This document shows, piece by piece, positions 6,585 to 10,721 of a stretch of DNA of 10,721 bases; the first letter of the stretch is position 1; every line of letters begins with the position of its first letter. The stretch lies in NCBI GenBank assembly GCA_021204635.1, contig JAJPZB010000143.1, forward strand, positions 1 through 10,721, read 5' to 3'. This DNA comes from Opitutia bacterium (lineage in GTDB: Bacteria; Verrucomicrobiota; Verrucomicrobiia; Opitutales; UBA953). The notes under the pieces are model-generated. The model did not search any database. It saw only the letters and a program-made list of their open reading frames with translations, and was not told the DNA's origin. The translations under genes were made by a program, and so were the position numbers.

Positions 6585-6992
6585 TTACGCCGACAACGAC
6601 AACCTCAACTTATTGAGGATGCCGGCGAGGGAAGCGTCGTAAACGTCGTCGCCGACTTGGACTTTCAGTCCGCCGAGAAGTTCCGGTGTTTCCTCGGTCA
6701 CGGGCGTTATCGTGCGCGCGTAAAGTTTTGCGAAATACGTAGCCAAGTCTTTTGCCGTTTTCGCGGTCATGCTTCCTGCGTATTCGATTTTTGCCTCGGA
6801 GAAGCGCAGTTCGCGGGCGATTGCCGCGTAGTAAAACTTCAAGACTTTGCGCAACGTTTGTGGCGGAATCGCGCCGACCAATTCGGTCAGCACGCTCCTC
6901 ACCCGCGATTCTTCCACGCTTCCGTCATCGCTGCGGGAAAGTTCCGTCAACCGTCCCGCCAGCGCTTTCAACTTTTTGTTCTTTGCTGTCAT
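6585..6992 (-). CDS. atpH: F1Fo ATP synthase subunit delta, short form
   Basis: Delta sits on top of F1 and links it to the peripheral stalk (b subunits). At 135 residues the product is about 40 shorter than the usual ~177. The C-terminal part is clear: a helix-rich region, then ITPVTEETPELLGGLKVQVG and DDVYDASLAGILNKL (116-130), which match the strand-turn and terminal helix of delta proteins (the pattern G-x-x-V-x-x-G-D-x-V-x-D-x-S). The region corresponding to the N-terminal helical bundle that binds alpha is reduced to about 70 residues. An in-frame TAG lies 7 codons upstream of the ATG and the gap to atpF is only 43 bases, so no longer start exists and no frameshift is apparent. The position between atpF and atpA fits delta. 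A perfect 6-bp hairpin (6603-6618) lies within its last codons. Confidence 0.88.
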   Translation of the reverse strand: MTAKNKKLKALAGRLTELSRSDDGSVEESRVRSVLTELVGAIPPQTLRKVLKFYYAAIARELRFSEAKIEYAGSMTAKTAKDLATYFAKLYARTITPVTEETPELLGGLKVQVGDDVYDASLAGILNKLRLSLSA

Positions 6993-7035
6993 AGTGAACT
7001 GTCGCGTTTGTTTCTATGAACTATTCCGTCGTAGA

Positions 7036-7596
7036 TTACTCCTGAATTTCAGCTGCGGCGCGGGCGGCGAGCTTCTTTTTCTCTGCCGCAGAAATGTCGC
7101 GGTCGAGAATCTTTGCGGTTGTCTCAACGACGAGCGTTGCGACTTCGCCCTTCAAGTCCGCAAGCATCTTTTCGCGTTCGCGCGCGATGTTTTCGGCAGA
7201 GCGTTTTTCGATTTCTTGTGCGCGCTTCAATGCGTCCTCAGACGCTTTTTCGATGGTTTCTTTCGCCGTTTCGCGCGCGGCGTCGATTATGTGCGTGGCG
7301 TCAACTGCGGCTTGCTGCATCTTCGCCTTGTAGTCGGCTTCGGACTGGGCGAGTTTTGCCTTCATTTCGTCGGAAAAACGCAGCCCGTCCTCGATTTTTT
7401 TCTGTCTCTCGCCGAGCGTTTTCATCAAAGGTCGGAAGCCAAAATACCACACGACAAGCGCCAGCACAATGAAGCTGACGATCTGCACCACGAGCGGTCC
7501 CGCCTCTATCCCGAACTTTGTCGTGATCTGCGTAAACGTGTTTTCCGATGTTTCCGCGGGAACGGCCGCGTCCGCTAAAATTTGAAAACTCATCAT
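7036..7596 (-). CDS. atpF: F1Fo ATP synthase subunit b
   Basis: Subunit b forms the peripheral stalk, anchored by one membrane helix and dimerising through a long coiled coil that holds delta and F1 stationary. In the 186-residue product the membrane segment is at about 35-53 (VVQIVSFIVLALVVWYFGF). Charged, alanine-rich heptads follow to the C-terminus (for example AQEIEKRSAENIAREREK). About 33 residues precede the membrane helix, longer than in E. coli b. Two ATG codons are adjacent at the start and no Shine-Dalgarno is evident. The leader is A-rich. An 84-base gap with a strong hairpin separates it from atpE. There is a single b gene with no b' partner, as expected for an homodimeric stalk. 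Confidence 0.95.
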   Translation of the reverse strand: MMSFQILADAAVPAETSENTFTQITTKFGIEAGPLVVQIVSFIVLALVVWYFGFRPLMKTLGERQKKIEDGLRFSDEMKAKLAQSEADYKAKMQQAAVDATHIIDAARETAKETIEKASEDALKRAQEIEKRSAENIAREREKMLADLKGEVATLVVETTAKILDRDISAAEKKKLAARAAAEIQE

Positions 7597-7627
7597 GTTT
7601 TTGTGTCTGAAATTTTTCGCCCCAAAC

Positions 7628-7666
7628 CGCCGCAGATTCGCGGAAAATTTCCACGTTTCTGCGGCG
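7628..7666 (-). other. Strong stem-loop between atpE and atpF
   Basis: CGCCGCAG (7628-7635) pairs perfectly with CTGCGGCG (7659-7666). After a 3x3 internal loop a 7-bp inner stem (7639-7645 with 7649-7655, one G-U in the transcript) closes a 3-base loop. It starts about 15 bases after the atpE stop. There is no U-tract, so it is not a standard terminator. It is well placed to protect an atpE-containing mRNA segment, because subunit c is needed in many more copies than b. Confidence 0.72.
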
Positions 7667-7680
7667 ATTCGGCGACGAGA

Positions 7681-7899
7681 TTATTCGCCCGAGAGGAACA
7701 AGCCGTAGAACGCGATAGCTTCCGCGAGCGCCATTCCGAGAATCCCGATGACGAGAATCTTACCGAACGCGCCAGGGTTGCGACCGACCGCTTCTGCGGC
7801 TTTCATGCCGACGAGACCGACGCCGAGCGCCGCCCCGAAGCAAGCGAGAGCCTTTGTCGGGCTTCCGGTTACCTGTGCGAGAATTAGGAGTGTATCCAT
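7681..7899 (-). CDS. atpE: F1Fo ATP synthase subunit c
   Basis: Subunit c is the membrane rotor protein. A ring of copies carries ions across the membrane. The 72-residue hairpin has helix 1 (about 15-38, with a GAALGVGLVG packing motif), the polar loop GRNPGA (39-44) and helix 2 (about 47-69) with the ion-carrying Glu60 in LAEAIAFYG. Residues 61-62 are Ala-Ile and there is no Gln at the helix 1 site typical of sodium rings, so proton coupling is likely. The start at 7899 is chosen because translation from the upstream ATG at 7965 gives a polar, non-homologous extension. AAAGGA stands 9 bases before the chosen ATG. Confidence 0.96.
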   Translation of the reverse strand: MDTLLILAQVTGSPTKALACFGAALGVGLVGMKAAEAVGRNPGAFGKILVIGILGMALAEAIAFYGLFLSGE

Positions 7900-7908
7900 T
7901 GTGGTTTT

Positions 7909-7914
7909 TCCTTT
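7909..7914 (-). promoter_or_regulatory. Shine-Dalgarno of atpE
   Basis: AAAGGA on the minus strand, 9 bases before the ATG at 7899, supports that start over the upstream in-frame ATG at 7965. Confidence 0.6.
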
Positions 7915-7916
7915 GG

Positions 7917-7940
7917 TATGTGTGATTTGTTTATGTGTGA
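7917..7940 (-). repeat. Nine-base direct repeat in the atpE leader
   Basis: TCACACATA on the minus strand occurs twice (7917-7925 and 7932-7940), separated by 6 bases, in the 87-base atpB/atpE gap just upstream of the atpE ribosome site. One copy forms part of the motif shared with the atpA leader. No other structure or gene is seen in this gap. Confidence 0.5.
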
Positions 7941-7986
7941 ATCCCGGCGTGAACGCTCTTGGCATCCTCCCGCGCGAGAAAATTCG

Positions 7987-8862
7987 TTATTTTGCCGGCA
8001 CCTCCGCGTGCTCGTGCTCATCGTCGTGGTTCGTTATCAGCCCGATATACACTGCGGAAAGCAGGGTGAAAACGAGCGCCTGAACGATGCCGACGAGAAG
8101 TTCCAAAAAGTAGAATGCGGTGAAATATCCGGTGGAGTGCAAAAGTGTCTCGCCGCCGTAAACATTTCCGAAAAGTCGGAAGGAAAGCGACACAGGGCGA
8201 AACAGAATCGAGATGATTTCAATGAGCCCCGTCCCGAGGAAAATCAGCGACAGAAAGTAGTACACCGCCAAGGGGACGTCGCGCTTGTCCGCCTTATTGC
8301 CAAACCATTCGTAGATGACGGCTCGCGGACCGGCGAAGCGCAAAATCATGATTATCCACGCGCCAAACGACACGAGCGCCAGCCCGAGCGTGCCATTCAT
8401 GTCGGCTCCGAGCGGGCGGAAAAGCGCGCGAAACGATTCTGTGCCGTCCGCTGCAAACTCGTGCCAGCCCACGGTCCCGACCCCCGGAATCAGCCCTGCC
8501 CAATTCTGCGCCAAGATGAAGAAAAACAAGCAGATAAGCAGCGGAAAAGTTGCCTTAAACGCGCGCTTGCCGAGAATCGGCTCCAAAATTTCGCTGAACA
8601 TTCCAAGAACAGTCTCGATCGCGTATTGTCCTTTTGAGGGCACGAGTTTTGGTCGCCCGCACGCCGCGCGAATCAGCAAAATCAAGACGATCGCGACAAT
8701 CCACGCGGTGACGATGCTGTTTGTTATCGGAAGCGAAAAACCTTCCCAAAGCGGAATTTCGAAAAGTGCGGCTGCGGATTCGGATCCTTGTTCGCCTGCA
8801 AACGCGGGAACGCTCGCGAGACACACCGCAATTGCGGAAAAAAGCTTCAACGAAAATTTCAT
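7987..8862 (-). CDS. atpB: F1Fo ATP synthase subunit a
   Basis: Subunit a is the membrane stator that provides the two half-channels facing the c-ring. The 291-residue protein has several membrane helices and the signature RPVSLSFRLFGNVYGGE (222-238), with Arg229 as the essential arginine. LAQNWAGLIPG (118-128) matches the conserved helix segment. The N-terminus looks like a cleavable signal peptide (MKFSLKLFSAIAVCLASVPAFA, then GE), placing the mature N-terminus in the periplasm. The C-terminus has a short His/Glu/Asp-rich tail (NHDDEHEHAEVPAK). GAGG stands 5 bases before the ATG. It is the first gene of the atp operon, with a candidate promoter directly upstream. Confidence 0.96.
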   Translation of the reverse strand: MKFSLKLFSAIAVCLASVPAFAGEQGSESAAALFEIPLWEGFSLPITNSIVTAWIVAIVLILLIRAACGRPKLVPSKGQYAIETVLGMFSEILEPILGKRAFKATFPLLICLFFFILAQNWAGLIPGVGTVGWHEFAADGTESFRALFRPLGADMNGTLGLALVSFGAWIIMILRFAGPRAVIYEWFGNKADKRDVPLAVYYFLSLIFLGTGLIEIISILFRPVSLSFRLFGNVYGGETLLHSTGYFTAFYFLELLVGIVQALVFTLLSAVYIGLITNHDDEHEHAEVPAK

Positions 8863-8874
8863 AAACGCCTCAGA

Positions 8875-8902
8875 ATTGTACAGAAACAGAACGAGCGTTC
8901 AA
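8875..8902 (-). promoter_or_regulatory. Candidate sigma-70 promoter of the atp operon
   Basis: On the minus strand TTGAAC (8897-8902) and TACAAT (8875-8880, 5 of 6 matches to consensus) are separated by 16 bases, just upstream of atpB. The expected start of transcription, about 7 bases downstream, falls in or beside the GAGG ribosome site at 8868-8871. The leader would therefore be very short. Either the transcript is near-leaderless or the real promoter lies elsewhere. Confidence 0.5.
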
Positions 8903-8934
8903 CCTTTTTTTCGCTTGCCATCTACATTTGCAGA

Positions 8935-8985
8935 ACACGAGCAAGGGCAACTTGTGAGCCGCGCGGCGCAAACGCCAACTCGTGT
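8935..8985 (-). other. Three-way-junction-like structure between ilvA and atpB
   Basis: ACACGAG (8935-8941) is perfectly complementary to CTCGTGT (8979-8985). Inside it lie two small hairpins: CAAG/CTTG (8942-8954, loop of 5) and GGCG/CGCC (8965-8976, loop of 4). It begins about 36 bases after the ilvA stop in the transcript and upstream of the candidate atp promoter. No U-tract follows, so it does not look like an intrinsic terminator. It could mark the ilvA mRNA 3' end or act in readthrough mRNA. The 159-base gap has no gene. Confidence 0.42.
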
Positions 8986-9021
8986 GCAACCGCTCCGAAA
9001 AATAAACGCCGCCGGCGCGCC

Positions 9022-10554
9022 TCACTCGCCACAAAGCCGCGCCGCCACGTTGCCGCGAATCACAGAGCACGCGCGAACACCGTCGCCGAGCGTCCCCGAA
9101 ATTTTCCCGAGAAAAGCCTCGCGCGACGCCGAATCGGCAAACTCGATGCCGAGCATTGCGCGACCAACGCGCTCGCCCGTATATAGATAATTGAAATAAC
9201 AAATGTTGTCGCCGGCGCCGATGTACCTGCCAAGAAAATCTCGCAACGCGCCCGGGCGCTCATAAAAGTCGAGACAAATAAACAGCGGATTTTTCAGCAA
9301 ACTCCGCTCAAATGGAATCACGCGGAAAAGCGTATCCGCGTCGCCCGTAACTTCCTCCCAAGAGATTTTCTCCGCCGTTAGCGCCTGCGCAATCTCGCGG
9401 AACTGCTCGTCTGAAACCGCAACGCCAACTATTGGACAAGCGATTGTCGGGCTCGTTTTCCCATATTGAAATTCCGTAATGCTGCTGTTGGAAAACGCCT
9501 TCGCGAGAACGCCCATGAACGCGCCCGGTCGCTCGGGAATGCGCATTCGCAAATAGCGGCGAAACGCGCCATTGACCTGCGAATTTCGCGTGATGAAACC
9601 GAGTTGCCCAAAATCGACATTTGCTCCGGAAATCACCGTGAGCACCTTCTGCCCCGCCAACGAAGCCGCGTGTTTCAGCGCCGCAGCGACACCCATCGCG
9701 CCGGAAGTTTCGGGAATAATGCGGTTTGTTTCCCAAAGTTTTTGAATCGCCCAACAAACATCTTCGTTCGTCACCGTGACGATGTCGTCGAGAAATTCGC
9801 GACAAATCTCAAAGGTCAGCGCCCCCGCCTTGCGAACCGCCGTGCCGTCGCAGAAAAGGTCCGAGCGGCCGATATCGACCGGCGTCCCCGCCTCTATCGC
9901 CGCTTTCATGCACGCCTGCCCGACGCCCTCCACGCCAATCAGCTTGATTTTTGGAAATTGCCGCTTCAACCAAACCGCCGCGCCCGACGCGAGCCCGCCG
10001 CCACCAATCTGCAAAAACGCGACATCAAAAGATCCCTTGCCCGACATCACAACCTCGTCCGCGAGCGTGCCCTGCCCGCCCATCACCGCCACGTCGTCGT
10101 AGGGATGAACGAATGTCAAGCCATTTTTCGCCGCGTCTTCTTTCGCCGCAGCGCCCGCCGCGTCATACGCCTCGCCATGCAAAACAATCTCGACAAAGTC
10201 GCCACCAAAGCGCCGCACCGCGCTCTGCTTCACCTCCGGCGTCGAACGCGGCATGTAAATTTTCGCGGGAATGCCAAGGATCTTCGCCGCGAGCGCAACG
10301 CCCTGCGCATGGTTGCCGGCAGACGCTGCAATGATCCCGCGCCGCCGCTCCTCCGGCGACAACAAAGCCATGCGGTTATACGCACCGCGCCACTTGTAAG
10401 CCTTTATCGGACCGAGATCCTCGCGCTTCACAAAGAGGCGAAACGACAAATCATCGCCTACGATTTCTTCGAGCGGGGTCGGGCTCGCAACCGCATAAAC
10501 GCGTTGCCGCGCCATCAAAATCGCGTCGAAAACTTTATCGCTGAGTTCGGACAT
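9022..10554 (-). CDS. ilvA: Threonine ammonia-lyase, biosynthetic
   Basis: This cytoplasmic enzyme uses pyridoxal phosphate to convert threonine to 2-oxobutanoate and ammonia, the committed step to isoleucine. The 510-residue product is close to the E. coli enzyme in length. The PLP lysine is Lys54 in KAYKWRGAYN. SAGNHAQG (78-85) is the substrate/PLP loop and GGGGLASG (184-191) is the phosphate-binding loop. Two ACT-like domains follow at about 332-405 and 422-495 (IPERPGAFMGVL and FYERPGALRDFL), the usual site of isoleucine feedback, so this is the regulated biosynthetic form rather than the short catabolic one. The start at 10554 aligns with the family. The open frame runs 54 codons further into the flanking repeat and encodes only repeat-derived PPTQ peptides. 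No clear promoter or strong Shine-Dalgarno is seen. It is functionally unrelated to the atp genes. Confidence 0.95.
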   Translation of the reverse strand: MSELSDKVFDAILMARQRVYAVASPTPLEEIVGDDLSFRLFVKREDLGPIKAYKWRGAYNRMALLSPEERRRGIIAASAGNHAQGVALAAKILGIPAKIYMPRSTPEVKQSAVRRFGGDFVEIVLHGEAYDAAGAAAKEDAAKNGLTFVHPYDDVAVMGGQGTLADEVVMSGKGSFDVAFLQIGGGGLASGAAVWLKRQFPKIKLIGVEGVGQACMKAAIEAGTPVDIGRSDLFCDGTAVRKAGALTFEICREFLDDIVTVTNEDVCWAIQKLWETNRIIPETSGAMGVAAALKHAASLAGQKVLTVISGANVDFGQLGFITRNSQVNGAFRRYLRMRIPERPGAFMGVLAKAFSNSSITEFQYGKTSPTIACPIVGVAVSDEQFREIAQALTAEKISWEEVTGDADTLFRVIPFERSLLKNPLFICLDFYERPGALRDFLGRYIGAGDNICYFNYLYTGERVGRAMLGIEFADSASREAFLGKISGTLGDGVRACSVIRGNVAARLCGE

Positions 10555-10605
10555 GTTGTCGGACAGACTATTCCCGCTCCCGCTCAAACGCAAGCCATGG
10601 CACGC

Positions 10606-10721
10606 GGGTTGGTGGTGGGAATCTGGGTTGGTGGCGAGATTTTGGGTTGGTGGTGGGACTTGGGTTAGTGGTGAGATTTGGGTTGGTGGCGAGAATTGGG
10701 TTGGTGGTGAGAACAAAATGC
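10606..10721. repeat. G-rich ~18-bp tandem array (right flank)
   Basis: On the plus strand GGGTT recurs at 10606, 10625, 10644, 10662, 10680 and 10698, giving six copies with spacing 18-19 bases and consensus near ATTTGGGTTGGTGGTGRG. It is the reverse complement of the array at the left end, so the two are in inverted orientation around the gene block. It lies upstream of ilvA, whose mRNA, if started in the array, would carry the C-rich strand. The 18-base period keeps one frame open, which creates the false N-terminal extension of ilvA. It runs to the end of the window and may continue. Between it and ilvA (10555-10605) I see no gene. Confidence 0.9.

Noticed and set aside
6603..6618. Terminator at the end of atpH
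   Set aside because: The perfect 6-bp hairpin lies within coding sequence and is followed by a G/C-containing stretch rather than a U-run.
7681..7899. Sodium-type c ring
   Set aside because: The helix 2 site reads Glu-Ala-Ile without the following Ser/Thr, and the helix 1 Gln is absent, so proton coupling is favoured.
7900..7965. N-terminal extension of subunit c from the ATG at 7965
   Set aside because: The added 22 residues are polar and unlike any subunit c, and a ribosome site supports the start at 7899.
8935..8985. tRNA gene or intrinsic terminator of ilvA
   Set aside because: At 51 bases it lacks tRNA length, arms and conserved bases, and no U-tract follows the stem in the transcript.
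9466..10668. 400-codon open frame on the plus strand opposite ilvA
   Set aside because: It is antisense to a fully recognisable ilvA. Its Arg-rich product has no domain pattern and ends in repeat-derived residues, which is typical of a shadow frame in GC-biased coding sequence.

Overview
The window carries one co-directional gene block, all on the minus strand. Read in the direction of transcription (right to left) it is ilvA, then atpB, atpE, atpF, atpH, atpA, atpG, a lipoprotein gene, atpD, a second lipoprotein gene and atpC. This is the complete canonical F-type ATP synthase order (a, c, b, delta, alpha, gamma, beta, epsilon), with two unrelated envelope-protein genes inserted in the F1 half. 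The gene upstream is a biosynthetic threonine ammonia-lyase. No atpI is present.

The sequence is bacterial and Gram-negative in character: lipoprotein signal sequences and a cleavable-looking signal peptide on subunit a. Several atp genes have A-rich leaders with no Shine-Dalgarno, while others have a clear one. A very short delta subunit and the pre-sequence on subunit a are the features I associate with Verrucomicrobiota (Opitutae-like) rather than proteobacteria. That placement is an inference and is not proven here.

Layout, left to right. Positions 1-240 hold a degenerate tandem array of a C-rich, about 18-base unit, with a small palindromic insert. A strong bidirectional hairpin terminator at 244-279 ends the atp operon. 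The F1 genes lie at 314-6466, and in them atpG, lipoprotein 1, atpD, lipoprotein 2 and atpC are packed with 1-16 bases between neighbours, so the lipoproteins must be co-expressed with F1. In contrast, most of the wider junctions (atpA/atpG, atpH/atpA, atpE/atpF and ilvA/atpB) each contain a substantial hairpin without a U-tract. These are candidates for mRNA processing or stability elements that set subunit ratios. The Fo genes and delta lie at 6585-8862. A candidate promoter sits just upstream of atpB. ilvA occupies 9022-10554. The right end (10606-10721) carries the same 18-base repeat family in the opposite orientation, so the whole gene block is flanked by inverted G-rich arrays.

The atp genes would encode a complete, apparently proton-type F1Fo enzyme with its key residues: c Glu60, a Arg229, and the beta P-loop, catalytic Glu and Walker B residues. 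The most noteworthy points are the two embedded lipoprotein genes, the inverted G-quadruplex-like arrays at both ends, the minimal delta subunit, and unusual residues in otherwise near-invariant alpha and beta motifs.
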